The notes under the pieces: generated by a model
Told to the model about the DNA's origin: nothing
Database searches by the model: none
What the model saw: the letters and a program-made list of their open reading frames with translations, nothing else
DNA from: Methylotenera sp.
GTDB taxonomy: Bacteria > Pseudomonadota > Gammaproteobacteria > Burkholderiales > Methylophilaceae
NCBI GenBank assembly: GCA_030652995.1
Contig: JAUSAG010000015.1
Coordinates: 55,111-119,110 of the forward strand
Length of the DNA stretch: 64,000 nt
Reading direction: 5' to 3'
Part shown: one piece after another, positions 38,181-47,575 of the stretch
Layout: each line of letters starts with the position of its first letter
Numbering within the stretch: position 1 is the stretch's first letter
Translations under genes and position numbers: made by a program

Positions 38181-38892
38181 AACGACCTTCGTTCGGCATC
38201 ATCACCTTTTGTTTAGAGGTTTTTTGCTGAATAATTTGGCGTGCCAACGCTAGAAGCACGCGTCTGGCAGGGCGTTGATCTTGTGCGAGCTTCACAACTA
38301 GGTGAGATAAATCCTCAAATTCATCCACGTCAAATCCCACAGGCAGCTTGCCAATAACATGTCCATTTTGTTGGCACAGTAAAGATAAGCCGTCACCCAA
38401 TTGCGAAGTGCTCCATGGTAAATGGGTAAGATCCGGCCACGGTTTGCAGCTAGCCATGATAGAAACACCACCGTCGATAGTAGGTTTGAACATAGTATCA
38501 ACATTTAAAAAAGCATCGCTTACTGCAGTATAGTCTGTGATACAAATATCTGGTGCATCGCTCCCGATGTATATCAGCTGATTAAAGCCGCTACTACGTA
38601 GTGCATGATCAAGTGCATTCAGGCGTTGGCCTAGATTGCCGCTGACTTGGGGCAGCACCGCTGCATCGGCGCGCGTTTTTTTGCAAAGATCTACCGCCCA
38701 TTCGCGATCTTTAACGTCTGCTGGTGCGATGACGACAGCGCCATACCAAGCGAGAACGTCTTCCATGGTGCAAGCAAGTAGCGCTTCTGCAATTTTTAGT
38801 GCAAGCGCTTGTCCAACCTTTGTGGCAAGACGTTGTTTGCCCACACCTAGTGAGGGTCGCTTGCATACCAAAACTAACGTCGGCTGGGTCAT
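38173..38892 (-). CDS. TIGR04282/DUF2064-type glycosyltransferase
   Basis: 239 aa: LVLVCKRPSLGVGKQRLATKVG, IYIGSDAPDI, TIDGGVSIMA. Confidence 0.88.
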   Translation of the reverse strand: MTQPTLVLVCKRPSLGVGKQRLATKVGQALALKIAEALLACTMEDVLAWYGAVVIAPADVKDREWAVDLCKKTRADAAVLPQVSGNLGQRLNALDHALRSSGFNQLIYIGSDAPDICITDYTAVSDAFLNVDTMFKPTIDGGVSIMASCKPWPDLTHLPWSTSQLGDGLSLLCQQNGHVIGKLPVGFDVDEFEDLSHLVVKLAQDQRPARRVLLALARQIIQQKTSKQKVMMPNEGRYA

Positions 38893-39109
38893 ATTATTAT
38901 TTGCAGTTTTATTAATGAAAAGTAAATTAAAAAATCATACAGTGATTAGACGTGCTTAAATTAAATTCCTTACAAATTATTATGTTTAAGTAATCACTTT
39001 GGCTTGTGTGGTGAACTATTTTGCAAAGAATGCTTTAAAGATTATAGTAAACAGAGGTGGCCCGAAGCGTTTTTTAGGCATTTGGTTGGTTAGATAGGAG
39101 TTAGCAATA

Positions 39110-39967
39110 GTGGAAGTATATTTACGATTTAGTATTTTCTTGGGTATTTACCTGCTGGCGCTGTGGCTGGAAACCTTATTCCCCAAACGTCAGCCAACGC
39201 AGCCTAGGGCAAGGCGCTGGATGATCAATTTTAGCCTGGTTGGTATTGATGTTCTGGTGCAACGATTTACTTTAGGCGCTGCTGCATATTTAACGGCAGT
39301 TTATGCACAGGACCACGGCTGGGGATTGATGAGCATTCTCGATCTGCCTTTTTGGGCAGAGGCGTTAATTGCGTTTTTGATTCTGGATTTTGCCATATAT
39401 TTGCAGCATGTGATGTCGCATGCCTTGCCCATTTTCTGGCGGTTACATAGTGTGCACCATGCTGATTTGGATATTGATGCCAGTAGCGGGCTACGTTTTC
39501 ACCCACTTGAAATCATTGTTTCACTTATTTATAAAGCGGCAATAGTTGCAGCACTTGGTATAGATCCTTGGGTAGTCATCGCGTTCGAGGCAACGCTCAA
39601 TGGGGCTGCAGTGTTAACCCATGCCAACATTCGCTACTCAGATCGGCTGGATTCGCTATTACGATGGCTGTTTGTCACACCCAATATGCACCGCGTCCAT
39701 CACTCTACAAGCCGCGATGAAATGGATACCAATTTTGGTTTTTTTCTATCGATATGGGATCGACTCTGTGGCACCTATCATCATGCACCTCCGAGTGCAG
39801 GCCATGAAAAGGTGGCGCTGGGGTTACCTTATATTCGAGAACAATCTCGTCTTGGTTTGTGGCAATTGCTGATCATGCCATTTCGAGTAACAAGGCAAAC
39901 GGCCAGCTTGGGCTTGTCGCCTGATGTGGTGGATGGTGAGGTCAAAAACTACGCGAATAATGAGTAG
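39110..39967 (+). CDS. Sterol desaturase / fatty acid hydroxylase family protein
   Basis: 285 aa; His boxes QHVMSH, HSVHH, HRVHHS. Confidence 0.9.
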   Translation: MEVYLRFSIFLGIYLLALWLETLFPKRQPTQPRARRWMINFSLVGIDVLVQRFTLGAAAYLTAVYAQDHGWGLMSILDLPFWAEALIAFLILDFAIYLQHVMSHALPIFWRLHSVHHADLDIDASSGLRFHPLEIIVSLIYKAAIVAALGIDPWVVIAFEATLNGAAVLTHANIRYSDRLDSLLRWLFVTPNMHRVHHSTSRDEMDTNFGFFLSIWDRLCGTYHHAPPSAGHEKVALGLPYIREQSRLGLWQLLIMPFRVTRQTASLGLSPDVVDGEVKNYANNE

Positions 39968-40060
39968 CTTAATAAGGGAATGAGTAACTTCCAAATTTAT
40001 AGAGACAAAGAGCATAAAACGGCTTATGCCCTCAAAAACAATCAACTCGTACATATTTCA

Positions 40061-40115
40061 GCAAGCAAGCGTAGACTCGATGAAGCGTAGCGGAATCGAG
40101 GCTACGCTCGCTTGC
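40061..40115. repeat. Imperfect inverted repeat (21-bp arms, 19/21 paired, 13-nt loop)
   Basis: GCAAGCAAGCGTAGACTCGAT / ATCGAGGCTACGCTCGCTTGC. Confidence 0.85.
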
Positions 40116-40143
40116 AAAAGATATGAAGCGATAAGTTGACGCA

Positions 40144-40232
40144 GCGCGGTAGGTTGGGCAGAGTGGTAGAGAAGCCCAATATTCTAAGGCATTGTTTATT
40201 GTTGGGCTTCATTGCGTTTAGCCCAACTGCGC
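40144..40232. repeat. Nested inverted repeat (GTTGGGC...GCCCAAC outer; GAAGCCCAA/TTGGGCTTC inner)
   Basis: Outer arms 40144-40159 and 40221-40232; inner perfect 9-bp arms 40171-40179 and 40202-40210. Confidence 0.7.
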
Positions 40233-40360
40233 TATTATTCCAATAACATCAGTATTGCAAAAATATGAATTTGTGAAAATAGCCCGCGTATGGCGGATGA
40301 GCATCGCGTTATCCGCTCTACATCTCTTGATTCTATCTCACATGGGGTGTGGCTATTAAA

Positions 40361-40416
40361 GCGTTATTTTGCATCAAACCAAATATCACCATGCCACGCA
40401 GATGCTTTGGCGCCAG
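40361..40416. repeat. Direct repeat copy 1 (56 bp) flanking toxin-antitoxin module
   Basis: 54/56 identical to 41244-41299; corresponds to the 3' end of the DUF3047 gene including its stop codon. Confidence 0.95.
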
Positions 40417-40586
40417 CAGAATAATAGGGGACCACAGTTTCCCGACCATCTTAACTTCTCATCCCCCATATTTCCACCTTTTTTGCGCTATAAGGGCAAT
40501 AAATTTACCACCATTCGGCTGATAATCACTTTGCCACAAATCCACCCCCTGAAATTACTCAATAATTTTATTGCATGCGGAATTAA

Positions 40587-40604
40587 ATCCTACTAGAATA
40601 GGAT
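40587..40604. promoter_or_regulatory. Putative antitoxin operator palindrome ATCCTA-N6-TAGGAT
   Basis: Inverted repeat 22 nt upstream of the antitoxin start. Confidence 0.4.
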
Positions 40605-40626
40605 ATTATTTGTAAGGAGCTTAGAA

Positions 40627-40878
40627 ATGTTGCAATCATTAAGACGAGCAGGCGGCTCATTGGTAATGACTGTGCCAAAGGCATTCATTGAGCAAAACAA
40701 GCTTCACGAAGGTTCAAAAGTAAACCTGATGCTAGATGGCGAGCAGATGACAATCACCGCACCAAAACCCAACAGAAAGCATTACAGGATTAAAGATTTA
40801 ATGGCAGAAATGCCCAATGGATTACCACGTGTTGAAGGCTGGGATGAAATGCAATCTGTCGGACTGGAAGCTGCTTAA
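40627..40878 (+). CDS. AbrB/MazE/SpoVT-family antitoxin
   Basis: 83 aa; LRRAGGSLVMTVPKAFIEQNKLHEGSKVNLMLDGEQMTI swapped-hairpin motif. Confidence 0.88.
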   Translation: MLQSLRRAGGSLVMTVPKAFIEQNKLHEGSKVNLMLDGEQMTITAPKPNRKHYRIKDLMAEMPNGLPRVEGWDEMQSVGLEAA

Positions 40879-41225
40879 TGGCGTACATGCCAAAGCGCGG
40901 GGATATTGTCCACCTAACCTTTGATCCAGCTTCAGGTAAAGAAATGCTGGGTAAACATTATGGCTTGGTCATCAGTGATAAAATTTTCAACAGTAGCGGG
41001 TTGGCGATGATATGTCCTATTTCACAAGGCGTAGCTACTAACGCGCGTTCTGTTGGCACCGTAGTAACACTCATGGGTTCGGGTACTGAAACTCAAGGTG
41101 GCGTGCATTGCCATCAATTAAAGTCACTGGATTGGCGTGTTAGAAAAGCCGAGTTCAAAGAAGTGACCCCTGATTTCATTATGGAAGAAGTTGCCGGGAA
41201 ACTTGAAGCTATCTTGTTTGATTGA
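40878..41225 (+). CDS. PemK/MazF-family mRNA interferase toxin
   Basis: 115 aa; KRGDIVHLTFDPASGKEMLGKHYGLVISDKIFN; start overlaps antitoxin stop. Confidence 0.9.
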   Translation: MAYMPKRGDIVHLTFDPASGKEMLGKHYGLVISDKIFNSSGLAMICPISQGVATNARSVGTVVTLMGSGTETQGGVHCHQLKSLDWRVRKAEFKEVTPDFIMEEVAGKLEAILFD

Positions 41226-41243
41226 AATTAAAGCCCGTGTAGG

Positions 41244-41299
41244 GCGTTATTTTGCATCAAACCAAATATCACCATACCACGCAGATGCTGTGGCGCCAG
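41244..41299. repeat. Direct repeat copy 2 (56 bp), 3' end of DUF3047 gene
   Basis: 54/56 identical to 40361-40416. Confidence 0.95.
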
Positions 41300-41888
41300 T
41301 ATTATCGGTGTCAGTCATGATGGCTATTGCATCAACATTACTTGGATCTTTTCCAAATAGTTTGCGGTAATCAGCGAGCACATCACGGCGCTCCTCTAGC
41401 CATTGCCCAGCGCGCTCCGAGCCTGATTGCACCGCGATCATGCGTGCATTGCCAGTAAATGCATTACGCCAGTGACTATCGACAGGCTGATTGCTTGACC
41501 AGGCATAATTAATCGCGCGCGTACGCCAAAAGGCCACGCCGCCTGAAAACACAACATAGACACGGGCAGTGTAATCGTCACCGGCACGGGTATGCTCATC
41601 ACGACCCGTCGGCACGTTATCAACTTTCCATGACCAATGGAGGATGGGCGTTTTTTTAAGGTCTATATTCACTTTGCGAAACAAGCCTGAAGCGGCAGCG
41701 GTGCTGTTAGCATGCAGGGCAGTACGCCCGCCAGTGATTGCAATGGCGTAACGAGTCTCGCCTGAGAAAACTTTGGTTTGCCAACCGCTCATATCGCCTT
41801 GCGAAAAGCGAGCAATGTCAACAATCTCGGCATCAGCGTTTGCCATGATGGGTACAAACAACAATAAACAGCTTAGTAATTTTATCAA
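41247..41888 (-). CDS. DUF3047 family protein
   Basis: 213 aa secreted; LHWSWKVDNVPTGRDEHTRAGDDYTARVYVVFSGG. Confidence 0.8.
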   Translation of the reverse strand: MIKLLSCLLLFVPIMANADAEIVDIARFSQGDMSGWQTKVFSGETRYAIAITGGRTALHANSTAAASGLFRKVNIDLKKTPILHWSWKVDNVPTGRDEHTRAGDDYTARVYVVFSGGVAFWRTRAINYAWSSNQPVDSHWRNAFTGNARMIAVQSGSERAGQWLEERRDVLADYRKLFGKDPSNVDAIAIMTDTDNTGATASAWYGDIWFDAK

Positions 41889-41933
41889 TGGACTTTTCTC
41901 AGGTGTTAAGCATGTATTTTATACACACTTGCT

Positions 41934-42572
41934 TTAAGGTGATGATCCCCACACCTCATTGATGCGGGCATCGCGACCACAGCTACGTCTGTAGTATTTA
42001 TAGCGAATGGGGTTCTTTTTGTAATAGTCCTGATGGTACTCCTCAGCAAGATAAAATTGAGTAGCAGCGGTTATTTCAGTATGAATTTTGGCAAATTTTC
42101 CATTACGCTCAAGTGCCGCTTTACTGGCTTCGGCAGCCTTTTTTTGAACTTCATCCTGATAAAAAATAGCACTGCGGTACTGACTACCTACATCGCAGAA
42201 CTGCTGATCTTTAACCGTTGGATCAATGTGATGCCAAAAATAATCCAGTAACTTTTCATAATTGACCAGTTTGGGGTTGTAAGTCACTCGCACGGCTTCG
42301 GTATGCCCAGTAAAGCCTTGGCTGACTTGCTCGTAAGTCGGATTTTTAAGTTGACCGCCTATATAACCGGATTCCGCCGTGACTACACCAGCTAGTTTCT
42401 CAAAGTCAGCCTCAGAGCACCAAAAGCAGCCACCAGCAAATATGGCTGTTGCCAACTGTGCCTGTGGTGGTTTGATTAGAGGCGGCACATCTCCTGCTAA
42501 GCAGTAGCTAGTAAGTAAGAGGGCGGCAACTCCGCTATAAAATATGCAAGTAAACCTAATAATTTTTTGCAT
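41934..42572 (-). CDS. msrA: Peptide-methionine (S)-S-oxide reductase
   Basis: 212 aa; AIFAGGCFWCSEADFEKLAGV, GHTEAVRVTYNP. Confidence 0.95.
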   Translation of the reverse strand: MQKIIRFTCIFYSGVAALLLTSYCLAGDVPPLIKPPQAQLATAIFAGGCFWCSEADFEKLAGVVTAESGYIGGQLKNPTYEQVSQGFTGHTEAVRVTYNPKLVNYEKLLDYFWHHIDPTVKDQQFCDVGSQYRSAIFYQDEVQKKAAEASKAALERNGKFAKIHTEITAATQFYLAEEYHQDYYKKNPIRYKYYRRSCGRDARINEVWGSSP

Positions 42573-42578
42573 GATTTT

Positions 42579-43079
42579 TTATAATCTGAGCGCAGGCAAA
42601 GCATCGGTTTCTGGCACAAATTCCAATGCGAGCCCATTATTGCAATAACGTAAGCCAGTAGGTGCTGGGCCATCGTTAAACACATGCCCTTGATGACCAC
42701 CACAACGCGCGCAATGATATTCAATTCTAGGCCAAACCAGCTTGTAGTCTTTTTTGGTGATAACGGCTTCTGGTAAGGTATCCCAGAAGCTGGGCCAACC
42801 CGTGCCGCTATCAAATTTATGTCCGGACTTAAACAGAGGTAAGAAGCAGGCTGCACAAATAAACGTACCTTTGCGTTTTTCATGGTTGAGCGGGCTAGTA
42901 CCCGAGCGCTCAGTATCCTCTTCAAACAACACGTTATAACGGTCTGAGGTTAGCAGTTGTTTCCATGCTGATTTGGATTTTGTGAGCTGGTTCACTGTGG
43001 TGGCTTCCTTGGCAAAAGTGGGTAATGAGCTAGCAAGCCATAGCCCAGATAAATTTCTAATAAACTGACGACGATTCAT
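42579..43079 (-). CDS. msrB: Peptide-methionine (R)-S-oxide reductase
   Basis: 166 aa; FICAACFLPLFKSGHKFDSGTGWPSFW, CARCGGHQGHVFNDGP. Confidence 0.95.
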   Translation of the reverse strand: MNRRQFIRNLSGLWLASSLPTFAKEATTVNQLTKSKSAWKQLLTSDRYNVLFEEDTERSGTSPLNHEKRKGTFICAACFLPLFKSGHKFDSGTGWPSFWDTLPEAVITKKDYKLVWPRIEYHCARCGGHQGHVFNDGPAPTGLRYCNNGLALEFVPETDALPALRL

Positions 43080-43241
43080 GATGGCTCCAATTTAGCTTTC
43101 TTAAGCTGAGATACTGTCATGCATCAGTCGGTTCAATTTTAAATTCCTTACAACGCACAGTTATAAAAATTAAGTGTCAACTACAAACTTTCCATATCTC
43201 ATTATATTTATGCCATAAAGCTGAGGGCGGTGTTTAAAAAA

Positions 43242-43679
43242 CTAGCGCTGTCTGGTGTTGAGTGGCAACCGACCAATTAGCACCAGTAATGTGAGAAAAA
43301 GACAAAACAAACATGCGAAGATAGTATCGAAGGACTTCGTTTTTTTGATAGCGTTATCAGTGGTGCGCTCACTTGTGAACCGAATGTTTTGTGCTGATAG
43401 TCGATGTTTTTCATCTATCGCAAGCGCATAGGTGATTAAATCACCTTCATTGGGCCGACGAGAGCGGTTGGAAAAGGCTTTTATATGCAAAAATGCTTTT
43501 TCGCAACAGCCATTTGGTATAACAAAGCCAAACCCTTGATCGTCTTTCCAGTGGGCAATTTTCCCCTGATAACGCATAAAAGCGCTTGAAATAACTAACG
43601 TGACACAGGCTTCATTGTTTAATGATGCCCAACCACTTCGCCCGCCTTTAATTTGTACTTGGTACCACAATAAGGGCAA
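43242..43679 (-). CDS. Cold-shock-domain protein with C-terminal membrane segment (true start probably internal, MRYQGKIAHWKDDQG)
   Basis: GKIAHWKDDQGFGFVIPNG; hydrophobic tail TIFACLFCLFLTLLVLIG. Confidence 0.7.
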   Translation of the reverse strand: MPLLWYQVQIKGGRSGWASLNNEACVTLVISSAFMRYQGKIAHWKDDQGFGFVIPNGCCEKAFLHIKAFSNRSRRPNEGDLITYALAIDEKHRLSAQNIRFTSERTTDNAIKKTKSFDTIFACLFCLFLTLLVLIGRLPLNTRQR

Positions 43680-43807
43680 GCAACATGTCCGGTTTTAGCA
43701 ACATCCAGAAACACACGCGGATGAGATGACCATAATGCTACTTCGTCAGTCGGGCAGTGTAGCGGCAGGTTTTTAGCGCTGACTTCGATTTCTTTTATGG
43801 TAGACAT
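43619..43807 (-). CDS. Zinc-finger (zf-CHCC) domain protein
   Basis: 62 aa; LPLHCPTDEVALWSSHPRVFLDVAKTGHVACPYCGTKYKL. Confidence 0.88.
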   Translation of the reverse strand: MSTIKEIEVSAKNLPLHCPTDEVALWSSHPRVFLDVAKTGHVACPYCGTKYKLKAGEVVGHH

Positions 43808-43890
43808 ATTAGTTTTTCTCGTAGTATTGTTGTACTAATGGTAACGCTAGTTATGATCTCAAGTAATTGAAATTCGCGCCTACCCATGGG

Positions 43891-44835
43891 TTATACCAAA
43901 GTTAACCAACCTGCATGTTCGGCAGATTTACCTGTCACGACATCAAAATACAGTTTTTGTAATTGTTTTGTCATTGGGCCAGCTGTACCTGCGCCAATAC
44001 TGCGGCGGTCAAGCTCGCGGATAGGCGTGACTTCAGCCGCAGTGCCAGTAAAGAATGCTTCATCAGCGCCATACACTTCATCACGCGTGATGCGTTTTTC
44101 AATCACGGGAATACCTAACTCGCCAGCCAATTGAACGATGGTGTCACGGGTGATGCCTTCCAGAGCGCTAGTGAGATCAGGGGTGTAGAGTTTGCCATTA
44201 CGTACGATAAATACGTTTTCGCCTGAGCCTTCTGCTACAAAACCATCAACATCAAGTAATAAGGCTTCTTCGTAGCCATCAGCGGCTGCTTCTTGGTGCG
44301 CTAAAATGCTGTTCATGTAGTTACCGTTGGCTTTGGCTTTACACATAGTGATATTTACATGGTGGCGCGAGAACGACGAAGTTTTTACACGAATACCATT
44401 GTCTAGCGCCTCTTGTCCCATATACGCGCCCCATTTCCATGCGGCGACAATCACGTGGGTTGAGAGTGTTTTTGCAGAGATGCCCATTGCTTCAGCACCG
44501 TAAAATGCCATTGGGCGTAGGTAAGCAGACTCTAACTTATTGTCACGCACGGCGGCTAGTTGCGCTGCCATGAGCTCTTCTTTAGTATAGGGTAGCTTCA
44601 TGCCGAGAATGTGCGCAGAGCGAAATAATCTATCGGTATGTTCTTTTAAACGGAAAATGGCAGTGCCTTTATCCGTTTTATATGCGCGAACGCCTTCAAA
44701 TACACCCATGCCGTAGTGCAAGGTGTGGGTTAAAACATGGGTGGTGGCATCGCGCCAGTTTACCATTTTGCCATCGTACCAAATTACGCCATCGCGGTCT
44801 GCCATACCGCCAGAAGTTGCTACAGGGTTCGCCAT
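43891..44835 (-). CDS. ilvE: Branched-chain amino acid aminotransferase
   Basis: 314 aa; DGVIWYDGKMVNWRDATTHVLTHTLHYGMGVFEGVRAY. Confidence 0.96.
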   Translation of the reverse strand: MANPVATSGGMADRDGVIWYDGKMVNWRDATTHVLTHTLHYGMGVFEGVRAYKTDKGTAIFRLKEHTDRLFRSAHILGMKLPYTKEELMAAQLAAVRDNKLESAYLRPMAFYGAEAMGISAKTLSTHVIVAAWKWGAYMGQEALDNGIRVKTSSFSRHHVNITMCKAKANGNYMNSILAHQEAAADGYEEALLLDVDGFVAEGSGENVFIVRNGKLYTPDLTSALEGITRDTIVQLAGELGIPVIEKRITRDEVYGADEAFFTGTAAEVTPIRELDRRSIGAGTAGPMTKQLQKLYFDVVTGKSAEHAGWLTLV

Positions 44836-44965
44836 GCTTTATCCTTAAAAGTGCTTGAGTTTTGCAAAAAACATTATTGTAAACGAGTGCGCACTTGCTT
44901 TGCAGTATATTCTCAATTTTGCGCGTAAAATTACATGCTTAAATGCTTTTATTCAAGGAGTAGTG

Positions 44966-45541
44966 ATGCGAAATTTATTGTTAGCAGTACTTATGGCGCT
45001 ATTAAGTGCATGTCAGCCCACGGCTCAAAACAGCCAATTCATCGCTACCGATATTACAGGTGCAGATTTTGCGCAAACCTTAAATTTAACTGACCACACA
45101 GGTAAGCCAAGTTCGTTAACGGATTTTAACGGTAAGGTAGTCGCCCTGTTTTTTGGCTACACGCACTGTCCTGATGTTTGCCCCACTACCATGGCTGACT
45201 TTAAACAAACCATGAAGTTGTTAGGCACGCAGGCAGATGAGCTACAAGTACTTTTTGTTACACTTGACCCTGAGCGCGATACACAACAGGTGCTTGCGCA
45301 ATATGTGCCGGCATTTGATACACGTTTTATTGGGTTGCGCGGAAGTACAAAAGAAATTGATGAGGCCGCAAAGAACTTTAAAATTTTTGCTGCCAAGGTC
45401 GAAAGCAAAGGTAAAAGTGGCTATACCATAGACCATAGTGCGGGGGTTTATATGTTTGATAAAACAGGAAAAATCAGGCTTTATGTTGATTACGGAACAA
45501 AGCCTGCCGATATTGCTGCTGATATTAAGAAGTTGCTTTAA
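44966..45541 (+). CDS. SCO1/SenC family copper-binding protein
   Basis: Internal ATG with lipobox LLSACQP; FFGYTHCPDVCPTTM; C-terminal IDHSAGVYMFD. Confidence 0.92.
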   Translation: MRNLLLAVLMALLSACQPTAQNSQFIATDITGADFAQTLNLTDHTGKPSSLTDFNGKVVALFFGYTHCPDVCPTTMADFKQTMKLLGTQADELQVLFVTLDPERDTQQVLAQYVPAFDTRFIGLRGSTKEIDEAAKNFKIFAAKVESKGKSGYTIDHSAGVYMFDKTGKIRLYVDYGTKPADIAADIKKLL

Positions 45542-45593
45542 ATTAGGGGTTGTTTTTTTATAGGCGAGTATGTATTTTATATTTGATGTAGCT

Positions 45594-46301
45594 TTATATT
45601 TGATGTAGCTTGGGCGACCAAGCTTTCAACTCTTTTTCTGCCATTTTGTAGTCAGGGTAAATACTCGCTACGACCGCCCAAAATCTGACTGAATGATTCA
45701 TTTCTTTTAAGTGCGCCAGCTCATGGCAAACCACATAATTGATAATATGTGGGGGTGCTTGTAGCAAGCGCCAATTAAGTCGCACTTCTTTTTTTGAGTT
45801 GCAACTGCCCCAACGTGAGCGTGCGTTGGATAAAAATAAAGTGGGCACAGGCACACCTAGTTTGGTCGAAAATAATGTCAAGCGCCTGGAAAAATCTGTC
45901 AGCGCCTGCTTTTTGTACCATTGCAGCACCTTGCGAGCCACTGCGCTGGGCTCGTTGTGATTTGGCATCGCCAATTGCAAAACTCCAGGGGCATAATCAA
46001 CGGCTCTGGAACGTACGTCATGCTGAAGCGCTAATGCGATTGTGTTACCCAGTAGCCATAGTTGCTCGCCATGTTGCCATTGCATCGTGGGGATTTTATT
46101 GGTGCTTAACGCGTCTAGTTTTTTGCGTATCCAGTCTGCTTTTAGCACAATGAGGCTTTCAAGCTGCGATTGCGAAATTCGTTTGGGCGCGTGGATCACC
46201 AAACCGGTGGCGGTGATTTTCAGCCCGACGGTTCGGCGTTGGCGGTGCTCTAACTGGTAATGTAATTGTTGCCCACCGGGCAATGTCAGGGTGTGGCTCA
46301 T
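45594..46301 (-). CDS. M48 (YgjP-like) metallopeptidase domain protein
   Basis: 235 aa; SRWGSCNSKKEVRLNWRLLQAP, YVVCHELAHLKEMNHS. Confidence 0.92.
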   Translation of the reverse strand: MSHTLTLPGGQQLHYQLEHRQRRTVGLKITATGLVIHAPKRISQSQLESLIVLKADWIRKKLDALSTNKIPTMQWQHGEQLWLLGNTIALALQHDVRSRAVDYAPGVLQLAMPNHNEPSAVARKVLQWYKKQALTDFSRRLTLFSTKLGVPVPTLFLSNARSRWGSCNSKKEVRLNWRLLQAPPHIINYVVCHELAHLKEMNHSVRFWAVVASIYPDYKMAEKELKAWSPKLHQI

Positions 46302-46308
46302 GCGCTAA

Positions 46309-47016
46309 TTAAACATTTAATGTTGCCATTTCAGTTTCAATCCAATGCTCAACTTGTTTGTTCAGCGCATCGGCTTTTAAGCCAGTGGTTTGAATGGCTT
46401 TGCCGATATGGATTTGGATGATGCCTGGTTTTTTGATAAATGAATTTTTTGCCCAATATTCCCCTGCATTGTGTGCGACAGGCACTACTTGCGATTGGGT
46501 ATGTGTTGCTAACCATGCGCCGCCGATGTGATATTTGCCGTGCTCACCTGGTGCTTTGCGCGTCCCTTCAGGAAATATCACTACCCAAAAGCCTTTGTCT
46601 AACCTTGCCTTGCCGTTAGCAGCTAATTTTTTTAATGCGTCGCGGCCGGCACTGCGATCAATGGCTATTGGCGATGACATGGCTAAGCCCCAGCCAAATA
46701 TCGGAATGAGTAATAATTCACGTTTGAGCACATAAACCTGGGTCGGAAAAATAGACTGAAACGCCAGTGTTTCCCACGCAGACTGATGTTTTGCAAGAAT
46801 AATGCTGGGGGAAGTCGGTATATTTTCCAGCCCGGTAATTTGATGGCGAATATTGCACGTGACGCGCAACCACCACAGCATGCTGCGCGCCCAGCCGGAA
46901 ATCAATACGTTGCGGGTGAGTGGGTTAAGTGGTAGTGACAGTAATGCAATGAGTGTAAATATGGGCGCAGTAACAATTTGCCCCAATAAGAATAGTGATG
47001 AGCGTAAAAATAGCAT
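46309..47016 (-). CDS. plsC: 1-acyl-sn-glycerol-3-phosphate acyltransferase
   Basis: 235 aa; AKHQSAWETLAF (HX4D-like box variant), FPEGTRKAPGE. Confidence 0.9.
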   Translation of the reverse strand: MLFLRSSLFLLGQIVTAPIFTLIALLSLPLNPLTRNVLISGWARSMLWWLRVTCNIRHQITGLENIPTSPSIILAKHQSAWETLAFQSIFPTQVYVLKRELLLIPIFGWGLAMSSPIAIDRSAGRDALKKLAANGKARLDKGFWVVIFPEGTRKAPGEHGKYHIGGAWLATHTQSQVVPVAHNAGEYWAKNSFIKKPGIIQIHIGKAIQTTGLKADALNKQVEHWIETEMATLNV

Positions 47017-47018
47017 GC

Positions 47019-47561
47019 TTAGGTATTTTCTGAAATGATATGTTGCACAGCCTCATTCAAATCGGCAAAAATTAGTGTATTTTTTGGCAAACTACCAGTT
47101 TTAATGGTTTCTTCACCCTTGCCTGTGCGCACTAAAATTGGTCGGCAACCCGCGTCGGCAAAGGCTTGTAAGTCTCTAAAAGCATCACCAACTGCAAAAA
47201 CTTGATTCAACTCCACTGAAAAGCGTTTGCCAATTTCTTTAATCATGCCAATTTTTGGTTTGCGGCAATCGCAATGATCATCCGCTGAGTGTGGGCAGTA
47301 AAATACAGCATCAATGCGCCCGCCAACCAGTGCTAACTCACGGTGCATTTTGTCGTGGATGCTATTGAGTGTTGCCATATCAAATAAACCGCGGCTGATA
47401 CCAGATTGGTTAGTGGCAATAGCGACTCTAAAACCTGACTGGTTGAGCAGAGCAATCGCCTCAAGGCTTCCTGGGATTGCAATCCATTCGTTTGGATTCT
47501 TAATGAAATTAGTGGAGTCTTTATTGATCACGCCGTCGCGGTCGAGGATGACAAGTTTCAT
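47019..47561 (-). CDS. gmhB: D-glycero-beta-D-manno-heptose-1,7-bisphosphate 7-phosphatase
   Basis: 180 aa HAD: LVILDRDGVINKDS, CPHSADDHCDCRKPKIGM. Confidence 0.94.
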   Translation of the reverse strand: MKLVILDRDGVINKDSTNFIKNPNEWIAIPGSLEAIALLNQSGFRVAIATNQSGISRGLFDMATLNSIHDKMHRELALVGGRIDAVFYCPHSADDHCDCRKPKIGMIKEIGKRFSVELNQVFAVGDAFRDLQAFADAGCRPILVRTGKGEETIKTGSLPKNTLIFADLNEAVQHIISENT

Positions 47562-47575
47562 AGGGTTGTTCCACC

